Source: RGIG5681 sp034180345
GTDB lineage: Bacteria > Bacillota_I > Bacilli_A > Erysipelotrichales > Erysipelotrichaceae
NCBI GenBank assembly: GCA_034180345.1
Contig: JAXFOQ010000021.1
Span: forward strand, 7,303 to 71,302
Direction of reading: 5' to 3'
DNA: 64,000 nt
The translations under genes and the position numbers were made by a program. The notes under the pieces were generated by a model. The model was given only the letters and a program-made list of their open reading frames with translations. It searched no databases and was not told the DNA's origin. Of the stretch, positions 44,327 to 53,792 are shown in pieces. Position 1 is the stretch's first letter; each line of letters opens with the position of its first letter.

Positions 44327-45008
44327 AGTGGTAATCCTTATTCAAATAATAACCACTACCTTTTTTAGTGATGATTAAATCATTGATGCCAATGGTCATT
44401 AATTTTTTACGCATACGATTGATATTGACAGCTAGAGTATTATCGTCAATAAAGCTTTCATTTTTCCAGAGTTTTTCAATAATATTTTCTCGACTACTGA
44501 TTGCAGTTTTATTCTTAAAAAGACAATACATAATAATATTTTCAGTCTTAGTTAAGAAGATTTGTTTATTATTAAAAACTAGACAATTTTCATTAAAGTC
44601 AAAGATGATATTTTCAAAATTTAGCTTGTTGGTATTATTGGAATAGTCATAGGTTCTTCTTAATAAGGCATTGATCTTCATCAGGCAAATACCTAAATCT
44701 AAGGGTTTGGTAATATAATCATCTCCACCATATTGCAGAGCCATAATAACATCCATCTTTTCACTTTTGGAAGATATAAAGATAATTGGTACTTTAGATA
44801 TTTTTCTAATTTCACCACACCACCAAAAACCATTGGCACTAGGCAAAACAATATCCATCAATACAAGATGAGGGCTATAACTGTTAAAATCATCAATAAT
44901 CTTATCAAAATCCTTAATACATTTAACATCATATTGCCAAGAAATAAGTTCTTGTTTAAGACTTTCGCTAATTATTTCATCATCTTCGACAATTAAAATT
45001 TTTATCAT
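44319..45008 (-). CDS. bceR: BceR-like OmpR-family response regulator
   Basis: A 229-residue regulator: receiver domain with acidic pocket EDDE, phosphoacceptor in LVLMDIVLP and FISSK, then an OmpR-type winged helix ending INDLIITKKGSGYYL. ATG at 45006-45008 is preferred: MIKILIVEDDE is the normal start, and TATACT lies exactly six bases upstream, predicting a leaderless mRNA. An ATG six bases earlier is possible but abuts the -10 box. Confidence 0.9.
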   Translation of the reverse strand: MIKILIVEDDEIISESLKQELISWQYDVKCIKDFDKIIDDFNSYSPHLVLMDIVLPSANGFWWCGEIRKISKVPIIFISSKSEKMDVIMALQYGGDDYITKPLDLGICLMKINALLRRTYDYSNNTNKLNFENIIFDFNENCLVFNNKQIFLTKTENIIMYCLFKNKTAISSRENIIEKLWKNESFIDDNTLAVNINRMRKKLMTIGINDLIITKKGSGYYLNKDYHYE

Positions 45009-45060
45009 ATCCATAGTATAACTTAAATTATTATGATAAGTATACTTTTATCTTTAGGCT

Positions 45061-45540
45061 TTATTTTCGATCGTCATCTAGGAAACGGTCAAGAGCAATG
45101 GCTAAGGCAATGATAATATCTTGATACTGTTCATTAAAGATATTAATGGCATATTGGTCAGAAAAGGAGAATTTTCGATCGATTGTCGCGATTGTATCAT
45201 TATCATTACGGATGTCAAAATTATAGTCCCCAAAACTACCGACCAAGCTTAGATTATAATTTTCAGCAATAATTTCAATTTTTCGATGGAATAATGATGG
45301 TCTAGTACATATTTGAATAAGTTCACCATTATAAAATTCAACATCACAGCTAGGAAAAAAGGACAATACTTTTGGAGTAATCACAAATAATTCATCTTTA
45401 TAACTATCACTTATAATATATGTCGATGTTGGAAAACCAATTATTTGGTCAACATAGTAGTAGGGTTTACCTTCTTCATCAACTATTGGATAATGATCGG
45501 TAAGTTTAAAGACTTTTTGTTTAATAAATAATGTTCTCAT
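45061..45540 (-). CDS. LURP-one-related (YxjI-like) protein
   Basis: A 159-residue protein with the short beta-strand pattern of the LURP-one/Tubby-like C-terminal family: FIKQKVFKLTDHYPIVDEEGKPYYYV, then a series of strands ending FSFSDQYAINIFNEQYQDIIIALAIALDRFL. These proteins are thought to be membrane-associated or phospholipid-scramblase-like, but their bacterial role is unknown. There is no Shine-Dalgarno; TACGAT with TG one base upstream sits six bases before ATG. Confidence 0.72.
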   Translation of the reverse strand: MRTLFIKQKVFKLTDHYPIVDEEGKPYYYVDQIIGFPTSTYIISDSYKDELFVITPKVLSFFPSCDVEFYNGELIQICTRPSLFHRKIEIIAENYNLSLVGSFGDYNFDIRNDNDTIATIDRKFSFSDQYAINIFNEQYQDIIIALAIALDRFLDDDRK

Positions 45541-45602
45541 GTTAGTATCGTAGCATATACATAAGATAAATGAAATGTTAAAATTATAGAAGGAGTCATT
45601 TT

Positions 45603-46703
45603 ATGAAAGAATTAATACCTGATGAATATTTAGATGTCTTAACAGGGCATAAAATAGCTATATATCGCAAGGGTAATCCTGATGGTGCTAAGGTAATTTA
45701 TTGCCATGGTGGACCAGGTGGTAGGATTACTGAATCGGCCTTTAGTTTTTTTGATTTATATCGTTTTGATGTATATGCCTTTGATCAAAGAGGCTGTGGT
45801 AAAAGCCTACCCTTTGCCAGCGTTGAAAATAATGATATTAATTATCTTGTTGAAGATATTGAAAGAATTAGAAAACATTATAAGTTGGATAAGATTAATC
45901 TTTTTGGCGGTTCCTTTGGAACAACCCTAGCTTTAAGTTATGCGATAAAATATCCTCAAAATGTCAGTGCGATGACTTTGCGTGGTATTTTTTTAGGTCG
46001 TAAAAGTGATATTGATTGGTTATACCAAGAAGGGGCTTCATATTATTATCCAGAAAATTTTGATAAGTATCGCCATATGTTGCCGATTGAAAAACAAAAT
46101 GATATTGTGGCAGGCTATGAAGAAATATTTCAATCAAATAATCAGGATTTAATTGAAAAAGCGGCTACAGCTTGGGCTAATTGGGAAATGGGTCTGGTTC
46201 GTTTAAATCCTAACAGTGTTAATTTTGGACTTAAACCCAAGGCTGAAGATATTTCACTTTCACGATTGGAATGTCATTATTTTGCGAGTGGTTTAGGGTG
46301 GAATGATGATAACTATATTCTTAATAATGTTGATAAGATAAAGGATATTAAAATTACTATTGTGCATGGTCGTTATGATATTGATTGTCGACCAAGCGGT
46401 GCCTATGAGTTGGCATCTAAATTAAATAATTATGAGTTGGTCTTTACTTTGGCGGGTCATGGAGCTGACGATCTTGATTATCGCAAAGCCTTAATTGATG
46501 CTGCCAACAATATGCTTGAGGAGGGTAGTTTTCACCACCGTCATATTGACCACCAATTATTTGTGGATATTAAAAATAAGAAGATCAATGAATTTAAAAT
46601 AGCTATTAAAGTTAATGATTATATTATTTTTACTGATAATGATACTTTGGTAGAATATAAAGTAAAGATTAAAGAAATTAAAGATGGAGTTGCGATATTT
46701 TAA
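45603..46703 (+). CDS. pip: proline iminopeptidase-like hydrolase with ASCH-like C-terminal tail
   Basis: 366 residues. The first 305 form an alpha/beta-hydrolase of the S33 prolyl aminopeptidase type: HGGPGG oxyanion loop, FDQRGCGKS, GGSFGTTLALSYA nucleophile elbow, and HGRYDID for the acid, AGHGADD for the histidine. Prolyl iminopeptidases are normally about 310-320 residues. The extra 55 residues (HHRHIDHQLFVDI... IKVNDYIIFTDNDTL...) resemble part of an ASCH/PUA-type domain. RBS AGAAGGAG; co-transcribed with the next hydrolase. Confidence 0.8.
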   Translation: MKELIPDEYLDVLTGHKIAIYRKGNPDGAKVIYCHGGPGGRITESAFSFFDLYRFDVYAFDQRGCGKSLPFASVENNDINYLVEDIERIRKHYKLDKINLFGGSFGTTLALSYAIKYPQNVSAMTLRGIFLGRKSDIDWLYQEGASYYYPENFDKYRHMLPIEKQNDIVAGYEEIFQSNNQDLIEKAATAWANWEMGLVRLNPNSVNFGLKPKAEDISLSRLECHYFASGLGWNDDNYILNNVDKIKDIKITIVHGRYDIDCRPSGAYELASKLNNYELVFTLAGHGADDLDYRKALIDAANNMLEEGSFHHRHIDHQLFVDIKNKKINEFKIAIKVNDYIIFTDNDTLVEYKVKIKEIKDGVAIF

Positions 46704-47575
46704 TGAAAAAGAATTGTCGAATTAAAAGCTTTGATGAATATTTATTAAATGTAAATGTTTATGAGGCTCAAAAGCCTGTCGGTAACATTGTGATTATTCA
46801 TGGTTTGGCAGAACACCAAGGAAGATATGAAGAATTTGCTGAATATCTTACTGTTAAACATTTTAATGTTTTAACCTATGATTTAAGAGGTCATGGTTTA
46901 GAAGAAAGATATGATAACTTAGGTTTTTTTGCGAAAGAAAAGGGTATCAGAAGATTAATTGCTGATTTAAAATTATTGATAGATCGTATGAATGAAGACT
47001 ATCCTAATTTAAAATGTAGTGTTATCGGTCATGGCATCGGTGGTATTTTAGCCTGCATTTATTTAAGAAAGTATGATTATCTATTAAATAATTTAGTTTT
47101 AATATCACCTCCTGTACCTAATAAGCGTACTTTTTGGGCTTTAAAGGGCGCGGAATTAATGACTATTTTATTTGGGGCTAAAGGAAGATCAAAGCTTTTG
47201 GCAAGACTGGTATTTAAACAAAAAAGTAATGAGTGGTTATCATATAATCATGAAAATATTAAGTGTTATACCGATGATAAATACTGTGGTTTTAAGATTA
47301 CCAACGGTTGTTATCGTGATGTTTTTAAAATGATATGTGAACTTAAAAATAATAATAATTATCTTGCTAAGAATAGAAATTTAAAAATTATTGCGATGAA
47401 TGGTGAAGATGATCCTTTGATGAAGGATGCCTCGTTTAGTAAAATTTTTAAATGTTTAAAGTATTCTGGCTATGGTAATTTTGAACAGCTTTCTTATCCT
47501 GGTATGAAACATGAAATTTTACACGAAGATAATCGCATTCAAGTTTTTGAGGATATTATCAATCGTCTTAAATAA
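46703..47575 (+). CDS. alpha/beta hydrolase, lysophospholipase type, nucleophile missing
   Basis: A 290-residue monoacylglycerol-lipase/lysophospholipase-like protein (VIIHGLAEHQGRYEEFAEYL; YDLRGHG). The nucleophile elbow reads GHGIGG where GHSxGG is expected: the serine codon is replaced by glycine at 47033-47035. The acid (GEDDPLM) and histidine (MKHEILHE) are still present. It overlaps the preceding peptidase gene by one base. It may be a pseudoenzyme or use another residue. Confidence 0.8.
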   Translation: MKKNCRIKSFDEYLLNVNVYEAQKPVGNIVIIHGLAEHQGRYEEFAEYLTVKHFNVLTYDLRGHGLEERYDNLGFFAKEKGIRRLIADLKLLIDRMNEDYPNLKCSVIGHGIGGILACIYLRKYDYLLNNLVLISPPVPNKRTFWALKGAELMTILFGAKGRSKLLARLVFKQKSNEWLSYNHENIKCYTDDKYCGFKITNGCYRDVFKMICELKNNNNYLAKNRNLKIIAMNGEDDPLMKDASFSKIFKCLKYSGYGNFEQLSYPGMKHEILHEDNRIQVFEDIINRLK

Positions 47576-47580
47576 ATTAA

Positions 47581-47605
47581 AAAAGATTTCATTTTGAAAT
47601 CTTTT
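47581..47605. terminator. bidirectional terminator, hydrolase against murE
   Basis: AAAAGATTTCA/TGAAATCTTTT with a short loop between convergent genes, overlapping the murE stop codon. Confidence 0.75.
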
Positions 47606-49103
47606 AATGTTTAAGATTATAATTATTAATCTCATCAATGGTTACTTCAAGATCGCTTCTGATTTTAATATATTCAGCACCGATATGTTGATATTTTTCA
47701 TTGCCTTTTCCAGCGACCAAGATCAGTGTTTTATCTTCGATGTTGTTGAAGGCTTTTTTAATGGCTGCTTCTCTTTGATTGTGTATTTCAAATGGGCAGT
47801 GGTATTCATTGATTTTATCGGCCATTTGTTTGGCAATATTTTCATAAGGAACATCGGCAGGATCAACAGGAACAATGTGGATGAAGTCGGCCTCGGTGGC
47901 AACTAGTGGGCAAATATCATCAATACGATTTAAGGCCTTACCACCAACTACGCCAAAGATTACGATTTTATGGTAGTTGCTAAAATTATTTTTAATTAGT
48001 TCAAATACTCTTTCAAAGCTTAAACGATTGTGAGCATAATCAACAATGGCTATAACTTTTTCATCATTAGTTTTAAAGATATTGCTTCTTCCTGCTACCT
48101 CAACCTTTTTAAGTGCCTTAAAAATATTTTGGTGATCAATATGGTAATAATCTGCAATGGCAATTGCTACTAAGGCATTTTCAATATTATAATCACCGAT
48201 TAAATTAAGTTGGTAGCTAGTACTTTTGTGATTGTGAACACAATCAAAATGATTGTAATTATTTTGATAGTTGATATTGCAGGCAAAATAGTCTTTAGTA
48301 TTATCAACAAGAGAAAAGCTGATCGCTTTTTTATGTTGGGCCTTAATTTTTTCAATGATACTTGCCTGATATTCAGAGTCAAAATTATATATACAGGTAT
48401 TGGCTAGATTGATTATTTTAAGTTTGGAATTGAAATAATCATTAAAATCAGGGTGTTCAATAGGGCTGATATGGTCAACACCAATATTCAAAATAGCCGC
48501 AAGATCTAAGTTTAAATTAGTTACGCGATGGTATTTTAAGGCTTGAGAAGATATTTCAATAACCATATATTCTAAACCACTTCTTACAGCATTATAAATA
48601 TTTTGATAAAGAATTAAACTTTCAGGAGTGGTCAGTGAAGAATCATAGGAATTAATACCATCATAGGTATTGATTGAAGAAATAATACCACAGGGTTTTT
48701 TATTATTGGTGATTAAATATTCATCAAAGATGGTCTTAACCAAGGTTACGGTTGTTGATTTTCCTTTGGTACCAGTAATTCCAATTAATTTGATTTTTTG
48801 ATCAGGATAATCATAGAAAAATCTTGCCACCTCCAGCATAGCCATTCTAATATCATTGACGATGATATAGTTTTTATTGTGGGGATCTTCTTTTTCAGCA
48901 ATATAACAAGCACCACCATTTTTCATAGCTTCATCTAAATATGCTTGTTTGAATGCTCTTCCCTTAACAAAAAATAAGGTCTTATTTTCAACTTCCTTAG
49001 AATTATAGGTAATCTTCTCAATATCTTTATCATCAGTAATATCGGTATTGATTAATAAGGCTTTTTTTTCTAATAATTTAATAATTTCAGATAACTTTTT
49101 CAT
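47604..49103 (-). CDS. murE: UDP-MurNAc-tripeptide synthetase
   Basis: A 499-residue Mur ligase adding the third stem-peptide residue. The ATP loop is GITGTKGKSTTV; LTTPES, NIGVDHISPIEHPDF (metal and substrate region) and GEYNIENAL-like GDYNIENAL follow. The amino-acid selector region reads PVDPADVP in place of the DNPR motif of diaminopimelate enzymes, which favours lysine or another diamino acid; this is inference. Start ATG has no Shine-Dalgarno but an extended -10 (TGT-TATAAT) lies six bases upstream, so a leaderless mRNA is predicted. It diverges from a MurT-like gene. Confidence 0.92.
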   Translation of the reverse strand: MKKLSEIIKLLEKKALLINTDITDDKDIEKITYNSKEVENKTLFFVKGRAFKQAYLDEAMKNGGACYIAEKEDPHNKNYIIVNDIRMAMLEVARFFYDYPDQKIKLIGITGTKGKSTTVTLVKTIFDEYLITNNKKPCGIISSINTYDGINSYDSSLTTPESLILYQNIYNAVRSGLEYMVIEISSQALKYHRVTNLNLDLAAILNIGVDHISPIEHPDFNDYFNSKLKIINLANTCIYNFDSEYQASIIEKIKAQHKKAISFSLVDNTKDYFACNINYQNNYNHFDCVHNHKSTSYQLNLIGDYNIENALVAIAIADYYHIDHQNIFKALKKVEVAGRSNIFKTNDEKVIAIVDYAHNRLSFERVFELIKNNFSNYHKIVIFGVVGGKALNRIDDICPLVATEADFIHIVPVDPADVPYENIAKQMADKINEYHCPFEIHNQREAAIKKAFNNIEDKTLILVAGKGNEKYQHIGAEYIKIRSDLEVTIDEINNYNLKH

Positions 49104-49185
49104 TGGTAAATTATAACATATGTAAAATTTTATATAAATTAATTAATTAATGCTTTTATTTATGGGAATGGTTTATAATTTTATT
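49104..49185. promoter_or_regulatory. divergent leaderless promoters of murE and the murT-like gene
   Basis: On the minus strand TATAAT occupies complement 49110-49115; on the plus strand TATAAT lies at 49174-49179. Each ends exactly six bases before its ATG, and neither gene has a ribosome binding site. The 82-base gap between starts contains nothing else. Confidence 0.7.
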
Positions 49186-50556
49186 ATGAAGAATTTAATC
49201 AAAACATCGCTTGCTAATTTTACGGGTAAAACTGCTAAAAAAGTAATTAAATTATTAAAAAGAAGGGGTACTCATACTCCAGGGGTTGTTGCTAGAAAGA
49301 TTGATCGCAATATTTTAAAAAATATTGCTAAACCACAGGATATTTATGTGATAACCGGTACCAATGGCAAGACCACGACTACTAATTTAGTGGCTGATAT
49401 TCTTGAGGGTATGGGAATTAAATCTATCAGCAATCGCATCGGTTCTAATACCTATGCCGGGATTGTAACATCACTTTTAGATGGTAATAATTATTTTGGT
49501 AAAAATAAGATTAAACATGCAGTCCTTGAAGTTGATGAGCAGTGGTGTACGGTTACTCTAAAAGACCTACATATTAAATCATTAACGATTACCAACTTAT
49601 TTCAAGATTCGTATGAAAGAAATGCTAATATTTTTTATATTGTTGAACGAATTGAAAAGGGCTTACCCGAAAATATTAAATTAATCTTAAATGCCGAAGA
49701 TTCGATTAGTGCCTATATCGGCAAGAAAAATCAACGAGTTTATTTTAGCGTGGATAATATTTTTAATGACCATGAACAATCTGATGGTAAAATCAAAGAT
49801 TTAATCTATGTACCTGAAACTGATCAACGCATTATTTGGGATTTTAATCGTTATAATCATATCGGTAAATATCACAGTGAAGATTTTACTTTTAAAAATC
49901 CCAAAGCCAAGTATCATGTTGTCGGTTATAACGAAGTAAATAACAACTTGATTGTTAAGGAAGATGGAATAATCTTTGAAATGCCTAATATCCGTAAAAA
50001 TATTGAATCGGTATATAATCAGATTGCTGCCTATGCCACACTTAGAGAAAATGGTTTTAAGCGTGAGGACATTCTTCAACAAATGCTTAAAATTAAAACG
50101 GTAGAAAGTCGTTATATCAGTGAACATATCGGTAATAAAGAATTAATTTCTATGGTGGCTAAGGGATATAATCCTGTTGCTAATTCCTGTGTTTTAAATG
50201 AGATTAGTAATAATCCCAAACCCAAGACCGTTATTTATTTATTTGATAATTTGGAATCTAAGTATTTAGATAGCAAGTCATCGGCGTGGGCATTTTCTAT
50301 TGATTTTAAATATTTGGCAACTGTTGATCGATTTATTATTAGAAGTCGACACTATCATGAAATATTATTGGCTGTTTTAATGTCGGGAATTGATAAAAGT
50401 AAGATTGTAAGACTCGATAGTCTTGAAGCGGTAACTGAATATTTAGATCCTCATAAACAAGAGTGTATTTATATACTGCATGATATTGAGCGTGAAAATT
50501 TAGCCCAGGCTGATAAAATGTATAAGATTGTAAAGGAATATGTGGGTAAGATATGA
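49186..50556 (+). CDS. MurT-like Mur ligase, zinc ribbon lost
   Basis: About 456 residues. The Mur ligase ATP motif ITGTNGKTTTTNLVADIL and the MurT-like C-terminal domain (AKGYNPVANSCVLNE ... SSAWAFSIDFKYL) place it with MurT, the partner of GatD in amidating D-isoglutamate of lipid II. In MurT proteins a CxxC...CxxC ribbon sits in the central domain; here the matching spots read VPET (49810-49821) and HSED (49873-49884), so all four cysteines are gone. Compare the second copy at 53779, where they are kept. The 3' end overlaps the GatD-like gene by an ATGA join. Start ATG at 49186 (MKNLIKTS) follows a -10 box by six bases. Confidence 0.8.
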   Translation: MKNLIKTSLANFTGKTAKKVIKLLKRRGTHTPGVVARKIDRNILKNIAKPQDIYVITGTNGKTTTTNLVADILEGMGIKSISNRIGSNTYAGIVTSLLDGNNYFGKNKIKHAVLEVDEQWCTVTLKDLHIKSLTITNLFQDSYERNANIFYIVERIEKGLPENIKLILNAEDSISAYIGKKNQRVYFSVDNIFNDHEQSDGKIKDLIYVPETDQRIIWDFNRYNHIGKYHSEDFTFKNPKAKYHVVGYNEVNNNLIVKEDGIIFEMPNIRKNIESVYNQIAAYATLRENGFKREDILQQMLKIKTVESRYISEHIGNKELISMVAKGYNPVANSCVLNEISNNPKPKTVIYLFDNLESKYLDSKSSAWAFSIDFKYLATVDRFIIRSRHYHEILLAVLMSGIDKSKIVRLDSLEAVTEYLDPHKQECIYILHDIERENLAQADKMYKIVKEYVGKI

Positions 50557-51269
50557 TAGTAGAAGTATTATTTAGTGAATTTTATACCTATGGTGAAATT
50601 GAAAATGTCAGGTATTTAGCGAAGATGCTTAAGGGTGTTGACTTTATTTATACAAGCTATGATAATGAACCATATTTTGTAAATAATGATGTTGATATGT
50701 TGGTGATTGAACCGATGGCTGAACATTATTTGGCAATGGTTTGTGATAAATTAAAACCTTTTAAAACTCGACTACAAACCATGATTGATGATGGTGTTTA
50801 TTTTTTCATCGTAAATAATGCGATGGATATTTTTGGTAGAACTTTAAAATTAAGTGATGGTAAAGAACTTGATACTTTAGGTTTATTAGACTATGAAACG
50901 ATTAGAAATTATGATAAAAGATATGCCTATCTTTTTGTGGCTAAATATCAAGATATTGAAATCTGTGCTAATAATACAGGCTTTAGTACCTATTGTATTC
51001 CTGATAAGTATCATTTATATAGTGTGGAATTAAATGGTATTAAAGCTAGTGATATTGAATTATCTGGTTATCACAAACATAATGTCTATGCGATTGAATT
51101 TTTAAGTCATTTCTTTATTATGAATCCTTTAATTTCAAAAAAGATCTTGGCTCACTTTGGTATTGATGAGAGTTTGCCCTTTGAACAAGAAGCCTTGGAA
51201 AGCTATAATCATCAATTAAAGTTATTTAAGAATGACGCTAAGCTTTTAAAGCATTATCAAAGTAAGTGA
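50553..51269 (+). CDS. GatD-like glutamine-amidotransferase fold, catalytic residues missing
   Basis: A 238-residue class I amidotransferase-like protein, coupled to the preceding MurT-like gene. In the glutaminase elbow canonical CGGYQ-type residues are replaced: FFIVNNAMDIFG has Ile (codon 50808-50810) where the second copy has Cys. The HGP histidine motif also reads EFLSHFF, without the expected His position. It should therefore bind as a structural partner or not act as a glutaminase at all. The YGEIENVRYLAKML start and the PFEQEALESYNHQL end align with the second copy. Confidence 0.75.
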   Translation: MIVEVLFSEFYTYGEIENVRYLAKMLKGVDFIYTSYDNEPYFVNNDVDMLVIEPMAEHYLAMVCDKLKPFKTRLQTMIDDGVYFFIVNNAMDIFGRTLKLSDGKELDTLGLLDYETIRNYDKRYAYLFVAKYQDIEICANNTGFSTYCIPDKYHLYSVELNGIKASDIELSGYHKHNVYAIEFLSHFFIMNPLISKKILAHFGIDESLPFEQEALESYNHQLKLFKNDAKLLKHYQSK

Positions 51270-51295
51270 TATTTTAAAATTGCTTTATAGATAAT

Positions 51296-51323
51296 AAAAA
51301 TAATTTCGTAAGAAATTATTTTT
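51296..51323. terminator. bidirectional terminator after the first GatD-like gene
   Basis: AAAAATAATTTC-GTAA-GAAATTATTTTT is a perfect 12-base-arm hairpin between convergent genes. Confidence 0.8.
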
Positions 51324-51334
51324 ATGTTAGTGAT

Positions 51335-52021
51335 TTATTGTTTAGATTCGTGATTTGATATTTTAAGTTTTGCCATTATTTTATCTTCAAATGGTAGTTT
51401 AATATTTTTGTGGAATATTTTTTGGATTTGAGCTTTAAATAAAAATAATATAAATATCGGTATTACAATGGATGTGATTACTGTGAATATTGAAGCTGCA
51501 AGCGTTCTTGTGATTAAATTAGGATTATTAGCAAAACCAATATTAAATATCAGATCAATAAACATAGAAAATATTACACTTATTGGAATAATTAGGAAAA
51601 ATGCTAGAGAAATTACCATAACTTTTTTAGCTATTAAAACATATTTATGATCATTTTTAAGATGGTACATTATTAGTAGTACACAAGTTGAAGGGATGGT
51701 TATCATAAACATAATAAAACCAAATAGATTTTGAAGGTGTATTTCAATATTTGCAGCGCCGAATGCCAACCAAGAAAAAAATGAAGCTTGTTTTAGTGCT
51801 TCTGCCATTGGTGTTGCAAAACCGAAAGAAAGATTTTGAATTAAAAATGATGCTACACCAGTAAGTCCGCCAAATATTGTCGATTGTGGTATTTTGGAAC
51901 TTAAATATCCAATGAACATACTGTTAATCATCGTTGGAAGTTTGATGGTGATTGTTAAAAATATACTTAATAAAGCAATCACAGCTAAAGTGGTGATAGG
52001 TTTTTTTAAATCATTATTCAT
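51335..52021 (-). CDS. polytopic membrane protein of unknown function
   Basis: A 228-residue protein with about five to six hydrophobic segments (near 10-32, 42-62, 90-118, 130-160, 172-200) and a positively charged C-terminal tail. No family is recognised. A GGAGG ribosome site precedes its ATG. It is set in the opposite direction between the two MurT/GatD-like pairs and may simply be an inserted bystander. Confidence 0.6.
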   Translation of the reverse strand: MNNDLKKPITTLAVIALLSIFLTITIKLPTMINSMFIGYLSSKIPQSTIFGGLTGVASFLIQNLSFGFATPMAEALKQASFFSWLAFGAANIEIHLQNLFGFIMFMITIPSTCVLLIMYHLKNDHKYVLIAKKVMVISLAFFLIIPISVIFSMFIDLIFNIGFANNPNLITRTLAASIFTVITSIVIPIFILFLFKAQIQKIFHKNIKLPFEDKIMAKLKISNHESKQ

Positions 52022-52133
52022 ATTGTCCTCCTTATAATAGTGAATTAATTATATATATATATCGGTCAAGCTAATAAGACAAAGAAATTTAATTATGATA
52101 TTATATAGTTATTCTTTTAGATGGAGGATATTG

Positions 52134-53792
52134 ATGAAGAAAAAGCTAAAACAAAATAGCTTTGCTGAAGGGGCATTTATCGCCTACTTTGCCATAGTTA
52201 TTACCAAATTGATGGGGGCTTTATATAATATACCTTTTTATAGAATTATTGGTGATAGTGGCGGTTTTATTTATTCGTGTGCCTATAATATTTACGCTTT
52301 ATTTTTGGATATTTCGACTTCTGGAGTTCCGATTGCGATGAGTATTATCATCGGTGAATATAATGCCATGGGTAAATATCGTTCTAAAGAAAAAGCCTAT
52401 CGTTTAGGTTTGTATTTTGTTTTTATCATATCTTTAGCATCCTTTTTATTTTTACAATTTAGTGCAGATGGTATTGCAGATTATTTTCTTAAGGGAACCA
52501 GTGAGGGTGTGAAGGCGGCGGATATTGCCACTGCCATTAAGATTGTTTCATTATGTCTTTTAGTTGTGCCTTTTTTAAGTGTTCAAAGAGGTTATCTTCA
52601 AGGTCATAAATTTATGGCACCATCATCAGTAAGCCAAGTAATTGAACAAGTTATTCGTATTGGTGTGGTTTTAGTTGGTGCTTATTTTGCGGTTGATGTT
52701 TTAAAATTAGGCACAAGCCATGGCGTTTATGTGTCTTTGTTTGGGGCTGGTTTTGCAGCCTTAGTCGCCCTTTTATATATTATGTTTAAGCGCTATAAAT
52801 ATCAGAACTTCTTTATTAAAGAAGGTGAAGAAGAAAAGGCTGATTCCAGCAGATATATTTTGAAGAAGATGATTAGTTATTGTACTACGATTATCATTAT
52901 TTCTATAACAGTCGGTGTCTATAATATTGTTGATATGAAGTTATTGATTGTTGGACTGCACAACTTAGGTTTTAGTGATTTTGATGTTCAAACAATCGCC
53001 AGTATAACTTCTAATTGGGTTCCTAAAATCTGTATGATTATTGCTGCTTTGGCAATGGGAATGACAAGCAGTATTGCTCCACATATGGCAGAATCATATG
53101 CCAAGGGAAATTTTAAAGAAGTTAATAAAAAACTCAATCAAGCAATCGCCATCGTTTTATTAATCTCTACTCCTTTAACAATTGGGATGATTATTTATTC
53201 ATCGGTTGTTTACAATATATTCTACGGAGTTAGCGCCTATGGTTCACAAATTTTGGTTTTAGCCTTAATTTTAAATATGGTCGCAGGTATTGTTAGTGTT
53301 ATCAGTATGACTATGCAAAGTATGAATAAGGGTAAAAGTGTTTGTTATTACAATGTTGTTGGAGTGATTGTAAATACAGCTATGGATTTACCATTGATTT
53401 ATTTATTCGCAAAGATAGGAATTGCACCATATCTTGGGGCAACGGTTGCTAGTATTTTAGGACAGTTGATAACCTTGTGGTTGTTACTTAATAATTTGAA
53501 TAAGGATATTGCCTTAAATTATCATTCATTATTTAAAACGGCTAAAAAATTGATACTCCCACTAATTTTAGTAACTATTACTGCATTGTTGTTTAAATAT
53601 ATTTGGGTTATCGATGGAAATAGGCGAGTTATTCAAATATTGCAATTAATGTTAATCGGTGGTATTTCGGCTGTTATTTATTTTATTGCTGTGTATAAAA
53701 CGGGGGCTTTAGAAGTTTTATTTGATAATCGTATTATCGTTAAGATTATTGAAAAATTAAATCTTAGTAGGAGAGTTAATGGAAAGAATTAA
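52134..53792 (+). CDS. MurJ/SpoVB-type lipid flippase
   Basis: A 552-residue MOP-superfamily exporter with about 14 spans. GALYNIPFYRIIGDSGGFIYSCAYNIY is the start typical of SpoVB/MurJ-like polysaccharide or lipid II flippases, and AALAMGMTSSIAPHMAESYAKGN recurs in the family. Start at 52134 is chosen because ATGGAGG-type RBS precedes it. It overlaps the following MurT-like gene by 14 bases, heading a four-gene operon of flippase, MurT-like, GatD-like and membrane MurF-like. It likely moves a lipid-linked precursor made or modified by these enzymes. Confidence 0.85.
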   Translation: MKKKLKQNSFAEGAFIAYFAIVITKLMGALYNIPFYRIIGDSGGFIYSCAYNIYALFLDISTSGVPIAMSIIIGEYNAMGKYRSKEKAYRLGLYFVFIISLASFLFLQFSADGIADYFLKGTSEGVKAADIATAIKIVSLCLLVVPFLSVQRGYLQGHKFMAPSSVSQVIEQVIRIGVVLVGAYFAVDVLKLGTSHGVYVSLFGAGFAALVALLYIMFKRYKYQNFFIKEGEEEKADSSRYILKKMISYCTTIIIISITVGVYNIVDMKLLIVGLHNLGFSDFDVQTIASITSNWVPKICMIIAALAMGMTSSIAPHMAESYAKGNFKEVNKKLNQAIAIVLLISTPLTIGMIIYSSVVYNIFYGVSAYGSQILVLALILNMVAGIVSVISMTMQSMNKGKSVCYYNVVGVIVNTAMDLPLIYLFAKIGIAPYLGATVASILGQLITLWLLLNNLNKDIALNYHSLFKTAKKLILPLILVTITALLFKYIWVIDGNRRVIQILQLMLIGGISAVIYFIAVYKTGALEVLFDNRIIVKIIEKLNLSRRVNGKN

